A stretch of DNA of 64,000 nt from Mycobacterium sp. D16R12 (GTDB taxonomy: Bacteria > Actinomycetota > Actinomycetes > Mycobacteriales > Mycobacteriaceae). This document shows, one piece after another, positions 28,876 through 39,290 of this stretch. The notes under the pieces are model-generated. The model was given only the letters and a program-made list of their open reading frames with translations, searched no databases and was not told the origin of the DNA. The DNA lies in contig NZ_MAFC01000021.1 of assembly GCF_002013465.1 (NCBI RefSeq), positions 62,001-126,000 on the forward strand, read 5' to 3'. Every line of letters starts with the position of its first letter. Within the stretch, counting starts at the first letter, position 1. The position numbers and the translations under genes were made by a program.

Positions 28876-29104
28876 GCTCTCGGTAAGTTTGCGAGAACCC
28901 CTCCCGCGCGCCCCGGAATCGGCCAGTTAATTTGGGTATGAATCTGCACTTAAAATAGCGTTTGACCAGGCACTACACATGTAGTGGTCAATATGCCCGC
29001 GCCGCGAAATTTGACGGGTTTTGGCATTGGCGAACTTGCTTTGCCCAAATTACTCTCATGCCACCGCATTCGGCATCGGCGCCGAATGCACGGGAGGGGT
29101 CCTG

Positions 29105-30736
29105 ATGACTGCGCAGCATTCGGTTTTGGGGAAACGTCGCTCACTCAAACGCTCGATAGCCACGGCTGCCGCGGTGGCGGCGACATGCACGGTTCTGGCG
29201 CCGGTCGCGATGGAGTCGCGAACCATCGCCTCGACGCTCGTGTCCTATGTCATCGGAGTCGGCGGCAATAACGACGGCGCCAGCGCCAACATCCCCGCCA
29301 AGATCGGCCATAAGTTCGTCACTGGGTCCGACATCTACAAGCCAGTGTCGTATCCGGGCGCCGTCTGGCCGGTCAGCGGCATCACCGCACCCACCTTCAA
29401 GACATCCGTAACCGAGGGCAATGCCAACCTCAATGCGGCGATCGATCAAGCCCCCGCCGGACACGTCACCGTCGTCGCTTACTCCCTGGGTGCGGTGGCG
29501 GCCAACAAGTCGTATCGACAGCTCGCAGAGAACAATCCCAACGCCGACATCGATTTTGTGTTCCTGGGCAGCGCCAATACTCCGAATGGCGGAATCTTCG
29601 CCCGGTTCCCTTGGCTGAAGGTTCCGTTCGTCGACATCGAGTCCGACGGCGCCCTGGAACCCGGACCCTTCAAGTCGACGGTGATCAACACCGAGTACGA
29701 CACCTACGGAGACTTCCCTGCCTACTTCAATCCGCTCGCGCTCGCGAATTCGATTGCAGCGATTAGATATGCGCATCCGGACCAGTACTACGACGAGGTC
29801 GATCCCGCCTCCCTTGATGATCCCAACAAAGTGATCAAGACACAGGTCGGCAACACCACCTACTACCTGGTTCGTGCTGAACATCTCCCGCTGCTGCAAC
29901 CGCTGCGTGATCTCACCAACCCGATAGGCGCGTCCTTCGTACTCGATGCCATCGAACCCACGCTGCGGCTGTTCATCGATATGGCCTACGACCGCGAGAC
30001 CAGCCCGGGCACCGTAAAACCGTTCAGTTTCTTCACCCCGCCGAAGAACATCATCGACGCCTTCAAGAAGCTCCCCGGCGCCATCGAGGAAGGCGCCGAG
30101 AACTTCCAGAGCGGACTGCCCGGTGCGGCGCCCAAGCAACCCGCACCGGCCGATAAGCCCGCCAATCCATCTGTCCCCCATGCTGATCCCGCGAAGGCCA
30201 CACCGCCCGCGGCCCAAACACCCGCACCCGAGGCCCCCAAGGAACCAGTCCTCACCCTCACCACGTCCGAGCCGACCACTGCGCCGGTGCCGGCCAAGGT
30301 CCCTGACCCCACCGCCATCGCAGTTAGCGCCACCACTGCAGCGACACCGGAAATCGTGAGCTCCGCCCCCGCACGAGTGACCGACGCAAAACCCGATGAG
30401 AAGCCCACGTTGACTTCCGTCAAAGACACCGACAAGCCGAAGGACACCACGAAGCCCACCCTGCGGCTTCCAAAACTTCCCGCGAAACTCCCGTCGATCA
30501 GAGACAGCCTCAAGTCGATTCCCGGCCTGGGCATCAGCAAGGCACCCAGCACCACTGGTGGCAGCACCGACACAAACACGAGCACCACCAAGGGAACGGG
30601 CGATACCGGAAACACCTCGGGCTCCGGACCAGCCGACCACACCAACCCGGGTGACCACTCCAGCGCCGGTGACCACTCCAGCGCCGGTGACCACTCGAAT
30701 TCCGGCGGCAGCCACACAGGGAGCAACGCGGCCTAA
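29105..30736 (+). CDS. Secreted PE-PPE-domain serine hydrolase with disordered tail
   Basis: 543 residues. A Sec-type signal peptide (KRRSLKRSIATAAAVAATCTVLAPVA, about residues 10-36) leads into a PE-PPE domain of alpha/beta hydrolase fold (about 40-310) with nucleophile Ser in VVAYSLGAVAAN. Likely acid and histidine lie in DPDQYYDEV and AEHLPLLQPL. After residue 330 comes a Pro/Thr/Ala-rich low-complexity tail ending in three GDHS repeats. PE-PPE hydrolases act on acyl esters such as cell-wall lipids. There is no PE or PPE N-domain. ATG 29105 has GGGAGGGG upstream; an earlier in-frame start is rejected. Confidence 0.85.
   Translation: MTAQHSVLGKRRSLKRSIATAAAVAATCTVLAPVAMESRTIASTLVSYVIGVGGNNDGASANIPAKIGHKFVTGSDIYKPVSYPGAVWPVSGITAPTFKTSVTEGNANLNAAIDQAPAGHVTVVAYSLGAVAANKSYRQLAENNPNADIDFVFLGSANTPNGGIFARFPWLKVPFVDIESDGALEPGPFKSTVINTEYDTYGDFPAYFNPLALANSIAAIRYAHPDQYYDEVDPASLDDPNKVIKTQVGNTTYYLVRAEHLPLLQPLRDLTNPIGASFVLDAIEPTLRLFIDMAYDRETSPGTVKPFSFFTPPKNIIDAFKKLPGAIEEGAENFQSGLPGAAPKQPAPADKPANPSVPHADPAKATPPAAQTPAPEAPKEPVLTLTTSEPTTAPVPAKVPDPTAIAVSATTAATPEIVSSAPARVTDAKPDEKPTLTSVKDTDKPKDTTKPTLRLPKLPAKLPSIRDSLKSIPGLGISKAPSTTGGSTDTNTSTTKGTGDTGNTSGSGPADHTNPGDHSSAGDHSSAGDHSNSGGSHTGSNAA
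30650..30703 (+). repeat. Three 18-bp in-frame tandem repeats
   Basis: Unit GGTGACCACTCCAGCGCC at 30650, 30668 and 30686; the first two are identical and the third diverges in its last part. Encodes the GDHSSA repeats at the C-terminus of the PE-PPE hydrolase. Confidence 0.85.
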
Positions 30737-30826
30737 CGCGACTGTGCTCGGCCCCGCGCCTCGGCCCGCGCGGGTGGCCCCGGTGGGCGGAGCACACTCC
30801 GGCCGTCACCAGACAAATCAGCCAGA

Positions 30827-31144
30827 TCAAAACCCGCAGGTGCCCGTCGGATAGTCATTGACGCCGTCATTGAGCACCCCAGAAACGACGTACACCTCCT
30901 CCGGCCCGGGCCTATGGTGATCTTCCCCGGCCCACACCGCTCCCGGCGCAATCGTCGTGATCAGGGCTTTCGCACCATTCTCACCCGCCCAGAGCGGTTG
31001 AGAGGTCACCCCGGGGAACAGCTCGATCGGCTCGACGTCGGCGGCCGTTTTCCATGCGTACCCCGGAGCATTGGGACCGAACTGGGCCGGATCACCGTGG
31101 GTGCTCGTCACCGGTGGAGCAACCCCATTCGGGGGTGTGAGCAT
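30827..31144 (-). pseudogene. Cupin domain protein, probably C-terminally truncated
   Basis: 105 residues read from ATG 31144. The text PGVTSQPLWAGENGAKALITTIAPGAVW, then EEVYVVSGVLNDGVNDYPTGT, is the first cupin motif and its following strand, as in ChrR-like cupins. The frame then stops (CGF) before the second cupin motif (a later His) that completes the metal site. The metal-binding part therefore seems lost by frameshift or erosion. It could still be a short expressed protein. Tail-to-tail with the hydrolase gene. Confidence 0.5.
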
Positions 31145-31175
31145 TCCTCATGTGAGCACCCGACGCCGCGTCGCC

Positions 31176-31187
31176 TAGAATGGGTGA
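31176..31187 (+). promoter_or_regulatory. -10 element for a leaderless transcript
   Basis: TAGAAT (31176-31181) stands 6 bases before ATG 31188, the spacing expected when the start codon is +1. No Shine-Dalgarno is present. Confidence 0.5.
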
Positions 31188-31352
31188 ATGCCAGCCAAGA
31201 CCGAACCAGCCGCGATCGACGATCTCGAGCCGCTGGCCGACGAGACTGCCCACCAGGCGCAGCGCGTCGTCGCTGCCTACGCGAACGATGCCGACGAGTG
31301 CCGCATGCTGCTCGCGATGCTGGGTATCGGGCCAACCAAGGTCGACGCGTAA
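31188..31352 (+). CDS. Small conserved protein upstream of otsA
   Basis: 54 residues, acidic and mostly helical (MPAKTEPAAIDDLEPLADET; later CRMLLAMLGIGP). Size and position directly before otsA match the small M. tuberculosis gene Rv3489. It is probably leaderless. Function unknown; 39 bases separate it from otsA, so co-transcription is likely. Confidence 0.7.
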   Translation: MPAKTEPAAIDDLEPLADETAHQAQRVVAAYANDADECRMLLAMLGIGPTKVDA

Positions 31353-31391
31353 CTCGAGACGTCTCCTCGCGATTCGTCCTGAGAAACAAAC

Positions 31392-32899
<1,508 letters not shown>

Positions 32900-32903
<4 letters not shown>

Positions 32904-33382
32904 AGCGGCGTGATGTAGGAGATCAACCACTTGTCTCCCGAGCGCGTGTAGTCCACCTGAATCGATGACGAGTCGTACACGGGAGTGCGTGACTGGTCGG
33001 TGATGGTGCGATTCATGTACACCACCACTTGCGCCGAATCTCTATGCGCGGCAATGATCCCGGTGCCCACGACGCTGGTCTGGCTGACGATCTTGCGCTG
33101 CTTGGCTTGCGGGATGATCTCCCTGTTCGCCTTGTCTTCGAACTCACGCCGGTACTCAGGGGTCAACCCCTCGTACTGCTCGTCGAGGCTGCGTTCGACG
33201 GTCTGGTAGTCGTATCCGAAGATGCTGCCAACCTGCTTGCCGGCCTGCTTGATCAGCGTCTCACCCGCTGCCCTACTGGCAATCGTGTCGACCCTGTGCC
33301 AGTACATGCCGCCGGCCACGGCAGATAAACCGATCACGGCCAGCACCACGACTGCGACGAAAGTTCTTGTCAGCCAGCGCAT
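32900..33382 (-). CDS. Mce-associated membrane protein (Mas4B type)
   Basis: 160 residues. N-terminal membrane helix (about 10-30, [20 protein letters not shown]), then an extracytoplasmic NTF2-like domain ([25 protein letters not shown]). Proteins of this type end mce operons and are thought to stabilise the importer. ATG 33382 forms TGATG with the preceding gene. Equivalent to Rv3492c. Confidence 0.88.
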
Positions 33383-34098
33383 CAGCTTTGCCCGTCCGGC
33401 CACCGCAGGTCATATGCGGTCATGTTGCCTTGCTGATCCTCGGCGACGATCATCCGCATACGGTACGACTTGGAGGGCTCATTGACCCCCGAGTCGGCGT
33501 TGGTGAGCGTCACACGCGCGGAGATGAGTATCGACGCCTTCTTACTTATCTCGTCGACGCTCTCCAGGCTCGCCTTCTTGATCACCACCTCGGAACTTGT
33601 CCCGGTTTGGTGGTACAGCGCTTTGAGATTGGCCGTGTTATCGGGGTTGAACGTGCCCCGCAGCGGTCCGCTGGTGCTGTTCACGAACTGGTCGACGTTC
33701 TTGTCGATGCTGTCCTGGCTATAGGTCATCATGTTCGTCACCGTCTGCACGGCGGTGTCGACGAATCGCTGATCGCGCGCCGCCATGAGGTCGTCGCGGT
33801 GCTGCGCACGCCCCATCAGCGCCAGCGCCACCCCCAACGCGCCGATGAGCACTATCGCGAGCACCGCCGCCGCCCACGCCACCCCGCGCGCGTTCCCCGA
33901 CCGACGGGTGTCGGCAACGGAAGGCTCGGGCTTCGACCGGAGCTCGGTGCGGCCCAAGGACACACTGATGGTCTCGGCACCGATCTCACTGGTCGGACCT
34001 GCAGGCCGAGCCGCTCGACGCCGAGGCGTCTGCGCCGTGCCGCCCGCGCGAACAGGCTCCGGCTGCGATGACGGAGTCGTCGTCTGTTCTTCGGTCAT
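33382..34098 (-). CDS. Mce-associated membrane protein (Mas4A type)
   Basis: 238 residues. A basic, Pro/Thr-rich N-terminal 60-70 residues precedes a membrane helix (AWAAAVLAIVLIGALGVALAL, about 80-100) and an extracytoplasmic domain that includes an NTF2-like C-terminus (YRMRMIVAEDQQGNMTAYDLRW). ATG 34098 overlaps the mce4F stop (ATGA); a longer start is rejected. Equivalent to Rv3493c. Confidence 0.87.
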   Translation of the reverse strand: MTEEQTTTPSSQPEPVRAGGTAQTPRRRAARPAGPTSEIGAETISVSLGRTELRSKPEPSVADTRRSGNARGVAWAAAVLAIVLIGALGVALALMGRAQHRDDLMAARDQRFVDTAVQTVTNMMTYSQDSIDKNVDQFVNSTSGPLRGTFNPDNTANLKALYHQTGTSSEVVIKKASLESVDEISKKASILISARVTLTNADSGVNEPSKSYRMRMIVAEDQQGNMTAYDLRWPDGQS

Positions 34099-35624
34099 AC
34101 CGGCTTCGGTCCCAACATCAGATCTGCCCATGTCTCCGCTTCGCTGCCACGGTCCAACGCGGGCGCGTACACGCTCGGCTGATTGTTGGCATCAAGAAAA
34201 ACACCGTTCTTCGGATCGTAGGCACGTGTCGCCATCGGCGTCGATTTCGCCGCCACCGGCATCACATCCCCGCCGACCGGGGGCGCTTCCGGAGCCGGTG
34301 GAGGCGGCGGGGGCAGGGTCGGAGTGCCCGGATCGGGCTCGACGCCGGGCGGTATGTTCGGGAATTTGTTGGGCGGCAATATGTTCCGTGGATCCTCCAC
34401 CGGAGTGCCGTACGGAACAGGCGGGCCACGCCACGGGTTGCTGCCAATCGGCACATATCCGCGCGGGTCGCGGCACAGCTGAATGGTCGGCGCCCGCTTG
34501 CCGGGGAACTCCTGGCACGGGTAGTTACGCGCACCGCGCACCGCGCTCGGATCGTTCTGCGCCGTCTTGCAGTACATGTCACTGGGCAGCTCGCGCAGGG
34601 TCTCGTCGGCCGGGGTGCGCATCAGCGGCGCCGGCACGAAACCGGTCAGGCACGGTGGCGGGTCGCCCAGATTCAGCCGGAAGTCCAACTTCGCGCCCTC
34701 GTCCATCGGCGCTCCTCCGGCGACGGTCAACAGCGCCGAAAACAGCGCGGGCAGGATCACCAACGACTGCTCGATCGACTTGTTGTAGATGACGCCGACG
34801 CGCCCCAGATTGGCCAGGCTCGCCGCAAGTACCGGGAACGACGGGCGGATACCCGCGAACAGTTCGGAGGCCTCCTCGGCCGCACCCGGAGCGACCGTGA
34901 GGAACTGGCGCAGCTGCGGATCGGCCTTGGCGAAATGCTCCGTCAGTGCCGCCAGGCTGGAGACGGATCCGCGGATGTTGTCACCACTGCGAATCTGGGC
35001 GTCCAGCAGCGGCCCCACCTGATCGATCAGCTTGGTGGTGCTGTCGTAGTTGGTGTTGGCCTCTTGGATCAGCAGCCGCGACGAGTCGATCAACCGGGAA
35101 AGTTCCTGACCGGATCCGTTGAATGCCTTGAACGCCTCGGCCAGCACCTCTCGCAGCCGGGTGTCCGCAACGGTGTTCACGAGGCCGTCCGCTTGGCGCA
35201 GCAGGGTGGAGACGTCGGTGGGGATGGAGGTGCGATCGGTACCGATGACATCGCCCTGCCGCAGGCTCCCGACAGCACCTGTCGGGGGCGGCACCAGATC
35301 TACGTACTGCTCGCCGATGGCGGACACGCTCTTGACGACGGCCCGCACATTGCCCGGTACCGTCACGTTGTCGTTGAGCCGCATCCTGGCGGTGACGCCC
35401 TCGGGAGTCAGCTCGACATTGGTGACGCGGCCGATCTGCACACCGCGGTAGGTCACGTTAGCGTTCTGGTACAGGCCACCCGTGGCAACGAACTGTGCCT
35501 TCACATCATGGTTTCCGATGCCGAGCGCGGTGGGCACCCGCAGGTAGAAGATCGCCATCAGCCCCACGCTGATCACCGTGACGGTCGCGAAGATCACCAG
35601 CTGTATCTTGATCAGCTTTTCCAT
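34095..35624 (-). CDS. mce4F: Mce family protein Mce4F
   Basis: 509 residues. N-terminal helix (IKIQLVIFATVTVISVGLMAIFYL), MlaD/Mce domain (about 38-115; NANVTYRGVQIGRVTNVEL), a long helical Cter_Mce region, and a proline-rich tail (residues 400-455) typical of MceF proteins. Substrate-binding subunit of the Mce4 sterol importer, forming part of the periplasmic tunnel. ATG 35624 overlaps the mce4E stop by one base. Confidence 0.94.
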   Translation of the reverse strand: MEKLIKIQLVIFATVTVISVGLMAIFYLRVPTALGIGNHDVKAQFVATGGLYQNANVTYRGVQIGRVTNVELTPEGVTARMRLNDNVTVPGNVRAVVKSVSAIGEQYVDLVPPPTGAVGSLRQGDVIGTDRTSIPTDVSTLLRQADGLVNTVADTRLREVLAEAFKAFNGSGQELSRLIDSSRLLIQEANTNYDSTTKLIDQVGPLLDAQIRSGDNIRGSVSSLAALTEHFAKADPQLRQFLTVAPGAAEEASELFAGIRPSFPVLAASLANLGRVGVIYNKSIEQSLVILPALFSALLTVAGGAPMDEGAKLDFRLNLGDPPPCLTGFVPAPLMRTPADETLRELPSDMYCKTAQNDPSAVRGARNYPCQEFPGKRAPTIQLCRDPRGYVPIGSNPWRGPPVPYGTPVEDPRNILPPNKFPNIPPGVEPDPGTPTLPPPPPPAPEAPPVGGDVMPVAAKSTPMATRAYDPKNGVFLDANNQPSVYAPALDRGSEAETWADLMLGPKPV

Positions 35625-36832
35625 CAGCGACCACCTCCCTGCGGGGCGGCAGGGGCGGCCGGCGCAGGCAGACTGAACGGGCTGGTCTCCTTGCCGTTCA
35701 GGTTGGCCATGGATCCGATGAGCCATTCCGGCGGGTTCACCACGTCGTTGAAATGCTGCATGTTCGGATCGAAGAACGATGTGGTGAACAGCGTTTCACC
35801 CAGGCGCCGAGCGGTCAGGTCAAACGTCACGAACACGTTCAGGTAGTCGCCGCGCACCGCGTTCCGCAGGTACTTGGTGCTGAACGGGAATGTGGGCAGG
35901 AGGTCAAGGCTGTCGATCAACACATCACGGTTCTCTGCCAGTGCCCGAACCACCGGGTACAACCCCTTGAGATTGGCGACGATGTCTTCCTTGGTGGTCC
36001 GCAGCACCCGATCGGTGATCTTCGCGAGGTTCCCCACCGATCGGAAGGCCTCGATGATATTGGCGCGATTCTCGTTGAGCACCTTCAGCGCAGGCTCGAT
36101 GGAATCGATTGCGCGCCCCAGGCTTTCCTTGTGCTCGGCCAGGACTCGCGAAAACTTGTCGATGCCCTCCATGGCCGAGATGATGTCGCTGCGCTGAGAG
36201 TTCAGCGACGAGATCAGCGTGGCGAGCTTGGGCAGCACCTGGGTCAGATTCCCGGTGCGTCCCTTGAACAGGTTGTAGGTCTCGTCGGTGATGTCTTGTA
36301 TCGCACCGAGATTGCCCTTGTTGACCACGACGGACAGCGCAGACAACACCTCTTCGGTGCTGGGGTACTTACCGGTCCGGCTCAGGGGGATGGTGGATCC
36401 GCCGACCAGCCGGCCTACGGCGGGTTCCCCGGTGGGTGCGGCCAGCTCAATGTGCTGTGAGCCGAGCAGGCTGGTCTGGGCCACCTTCGCAACGGCGTTG
36501 GCCGGCAGCTGCACCTCGGGCCCCAACGACACCTTGACTCCGGCATACCAAGAACCATCTGGCTTTTGGAATGCGTCGATACCGGACACGCTGCCCACGG
36601 TCACGTCGTCCACCATGACCGGAGAGTTCTGCGGCAGCGTGGTGACATCGGGCAGCTCGACGGTGATGGTGTAGGACCGCGAGCCATGACCGGCCGTCCC
36701 GGGCAGGTTCAACGAGTTGAGTCCGTTGAACTGGCATCCACTCGCCACCACGGCGACACCGACACCGATCGCCACGCCGCGCAATGTGCGATGAGAGCCT
36801 CGCGCGAAGAGCGTTGAACTCAGACGACTCAT
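35624..36832 (-). CDS. mce4E: Mce family lipoprotein Mce4E (LprN)
   Basis: 402 residues with a lipoprotein signal peptide; lipobox VASGC at about residue 34, so it should be lipid-anchored. The Mce domain (about 55-130; NSPVMVDDVTVGSVSGID) is followed by a helical domain. The ATG at 36832 overlaps mce4D by 4 bases; the longer open frame into mce4D is not used. Equivalent to Rv3495c. Confidence 0.94.
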   Translation of the reverse strand: MSRLSSTLFARGSHRTLRGVAIGVGVAVVASGCQFNGLNSLNLPGTAGHGSRSYTITVELPDVTTLPQNSPVMVDDVTVGSVSGIDAFQKPDGSWYAGVKVSLGPEVQLPANAVAKVAQTSLLGSQHIELAAPTGEPAVGRLVGGSTIPLSRTGKYPSTEEVLSALSVVVNKGNLGAIQDITDETYNLFKGRTGNLTQVLPKLATLISSLNSQRSDIISAMEGIDKFSRVLAEHKESLGRAIDSIEPALKVLNENRANIIEAFRSVGNLAKITDRVLRTTKEDIVANLKGLYPVVRALAENRDVLIDSLDLLPTFPFSTKYLRNAVRGDYLNVFVTFDLTARRLGETLFTTSFFDPNMQHFNDVVNPPEWLIGSMANLNGKETSPFSLPAPAAPAAPQGGGR

Positions 36833-38235
36833 CGCGGACCTCCCGGAGTAGCAGGCGGCGCGGGCTCGTCCGCGGCGGCGGGGAAGCCCGGCGGCACCGG
36901 CCCCGGCTCGGCGGGACGCAGCTCCGTACCCGGGGGCGGCGGGGCGTTTATCTCCTCGGGCCCGAGCATCAATGCACTGAGGTCCTGCGGCGACGGCTTC
37001 GGCGGCGGCGGTGCGCCATTGGGCCTGACCCACACCAAGTCCTCGCGGGGCGCCTCGGACTTCGCCTCCGTCTCGGGGGTGTCATAGATGATCTGTCCCT
37101 TGTACGCCGAGATCTGGTTGATCGGGTGCAGCAGGATCGGGGCGTAGTTGAAGGTCGCGCGGCGCAACACGGGACCCATGCGTTCACGGCAGATCTCGGC
37201 CCGCTTCAAATACTCGGTCTTAGTGCCCGTTTCGAACACACCACCGCAGATGAACTGCACCGGGTTGGCCAGGTTCGGAATCGAGAGCATGCCGTTCAAC
37301 GTGCCTGCCGCCGGGTTGTAGATGTTGTAGAAGTTGGCCAGGCCGTTGGGCGCGACGTGCAGGATCTGCTCGACGTCGTCGCTCTGGTCGGAGAAGATCT
37401 TCACGAAGTCGCTCAATTTGTTCACCGAATCGATGAGCGCAGAGTTGGTGTCTCCCAGGAAACCTCGCACGTCAGTGAGCGCCTGATTGAGTGCGCCCAA
37501 GGTGGCGCCGAGGTTCTCGGTGCTAGCTGCCAGCACCTTCGACACCGAGGCCAAGTGCGTGCTGAACTGCACTATCTGCTCGTTGGAGTTCGCCAACGCG
37601 TCCACCAGCACCTGCAGGTTCTTGATGGTGCCGAACAGATCCGTGCGCGAGTCACCGAGCCGCCCGGCCGCCTGCGAGAGCTCACGCACCGAGTTCCGGA
37701 ACGAGTCACCGTTACCGTCGAAGGTGCTTGCCGCCTGGTTGATGAAATTGCTTACCGGCCCCTTGGATTCACCCTGCGGCCCTAGGCTGTCGCTGAGCTT
37801 GGCCAGCTCGGTCTTGACCTCGTCCCATTCGATCGGCACGGCGGTCTTGTCCAGCCCCAACGAGGCTCCGTCGGTGAGAGCCTGTCCCTCGGTGTAGGCC
37901 GGAGTCAGCTGAACGAATCTGGCAGTCACCAGATTTGGAGCCATGATGATCGCTTGTGCGCCCTCGGGCACTTTGAACTTGTCCGGGAGCTCCATGGTGA
38001 CCTTCACGTCACCCTCGCGCGGCTCGACGGCGCTGATGTGCCCGGCCTTCACCCCGAGAATCCGGACGTCATCACCCGGGTACAACCCGACGGCCGACGC
38101 GAAATGCCCGACGATCTTGTAGGTCCCGCGGCTGGGCCACACCCAGTACAGCAAGCCACCCACGAGTGCCACGGCGAGCATCGCGTAGGCACCCTTCTGG
38201 ATCCAGGGTCTGAAACGGTTCGGTTGTGTTGTCAT
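36829..38235 (-). CDS. mce4D: Mce family protein Mce4D
   Basis: 468 residues. N-terminal helix (YAMLAVALVGGLLYWVW), Mce domain (about 35-110; VGLYPGDDVRILGVKAGHISAVE), helical Cter_Mce domain and a proline/alanine-rich C-terminal 70 residues, as expected for MceD. ATG 38235 overlaps mce4C by 4 bases. Confidence 0.94.
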   Translation of the reverse strand: MTTQPNRFRPWIQKGAYAMLAVALVGGLLYWVWPSRGTYKIVGHFASAVGLYPGDDVRILGVKAGHISAVEPREGDVKVTMELPDKFKVPEGAQAIIMAPNLVTARFVQLTPAYTEGQALTDGASLGLDKTAVPIEWDEVKTELAKLSDSLGPQGESKGPVSNFINQAASTFDGNGDSFRNSVRELSQAAGRLGDSRTDLFGTIKNLQVLVDALANSNEQIVQFSTHLASVSKVLAASTENLGATLGALNQALTDVRGFLGDTNSALIDSVNKLSDFVKIFSDQSDDVEQILHVAPNGLANFYNIYNPAAGTLNGMLSIPNLANPVQFICGGVFETGTKTEYLKRAEICRERMGPVLRRATFNYAPILLHPINQISAYKGQIIYDTPETEAKSEAPREDLVWVRPNGAPPPPKPSPQDLSALMLGPEEINAPPPPGTELRPAEPGPVPPGFPAAADEPAPPATPGGPR

Positions 38236-39290
38236 GGCGATTTCGGCCTCATGACTTGGCGTTCACCAATCAGGCCGTTCAGGTAGTCCGAAAGGCTGGC
38301 GGGCAGCTTGCCGGGCTGGAAGTAGGTGTCGAACATGACGGCGGTCAGTGTCGCGGGCGGGAAGCCGTAGACGTTGACGTGGAAGCCAGGTCCTGAGGAG
38401 ACGACCTCGCCGAGCGCGGTGCCGTATCCGGGTAGACGCTTGAGCGCCTCACTGATGTGAGCCTTTCGGTCCAACAGATCGTCGAGCACGACGTTCAGTT
38501 TCTCCATGGTGGGCCGGAACTCTTGGCGGTTGTCTGCCACGAATCCACTGAGCTGCTGCGAGAGTCCCTGCACGCGATTGATCAGCTCGCTGATGGCCAG
38601 ACGCCTCTCGTCGAGCGCGGCGAACAGTTGATTGCCATCGGTGACAAGCTTGTTCACCTGTCCGGCACGCTCGGAGAGGATCCCACTCACGGACTTGGCG
38701 CGATTCAGCAGTTGTTCGAGGGCGGCATCGCGGTCGTTGAGTGTGCGCGAGAGCGAGGCGACTCCATCCAGGGCACCTCGCAGCTGCGGGGTGGCATCAC
38801 GCATCGCGTCGGTGATGACTTGCAGGGACTGGTCGAGCTGCGCCTTGTCTATCCCACCCGCCGACGCGCCCAGATCACTCAGCGCACTGTTGAGCGTGTA
38901 TGGAGTCCTGGTGCGGCCCAACGGGATCTCGGTGATACGGCCCGACCCGGCCGGCGTCACCGACAGCGATTTCTCGCCCAGCACGGTGGTGGTCCTGATC
39001 GCGGCCAGCGACTGGTCACCCAGGCGGATCGAGCGATCCACGGTGAAGTCCACGCGAACCTTGTTGCCCGCCAAGGATACTTCCTTGACCTGGCCCACCT
39101 TGATACCCGAAACGAAGACCTTGCCACCCGGCTCCAGGCCTCCGGAGTCCGCGAAGAATCCGGTGTACTGCCTGCCCTGCGGCCAGAACGGCAGACCCGT
39201 GTAGCCGAATGCGACCAACACCAGCATCACCACCACGGCGATACCAAAGATTCCGGTGCGTACCGGATCCTTCTCCTGGATGTCACTCAT
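38232..39290 (-). CDS. mce4C: Mce family protein Mce4C
   Basis: 352 residues. Membrane helix (FGIAVVVMLVLVAFGYTGLPF), Mce domain (about 38-110; SGGLEPGGKVFVSGIKVGQVKEV) and a long helical region. ATG 39290 overlaps the mce4B stop by 8 bases; the in-frame start 42 bases upstream is rejected. Equivalent to Rv3497c. Confidence 0.94.
   Translation of the reverse strand: MSDIQEKDPVRTGIFGIAVVVMLVLVAFGYTGLPFWPQGRQYTGFFADSGGLEPGGKVFVSGIKVGQVKEVSLAGNKVRVDFTVDRSIRLGDQSLAAIRTTTVLGEKSLSVTPAGSGRITEIPLGRTRTPYTLNSALSDLGASAGGIDKAQLDQSLQVITDAMRDATPQLRGALDGVASLSRTLNDRDAALEQLLNRAKSVSGILSERAGQVNKLVTDGNQLFAALDERRLAISELINRVQGLSQQLSGFVADNRQEFRPTMEKLNVVLDDLLDRKAHISEALKRLPGYGTALGEVVSSGPGFHVNVYGFPPATLTAVMFDTYFQPGKLPASLSDYLNGLIGERQVMRPKSP

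Noticed and set aside
30650..30703. CRISPR-like repeats
   Set aside because: Direct in-frame 18-bp units with no spacers, coding for GDHS repeats.
29141..30715. 524-codon open frame antisense to the PE-PPE hydrolase
   Set aside because: Gly/Arg-rich shadow produced by the codon bias of the real gene.
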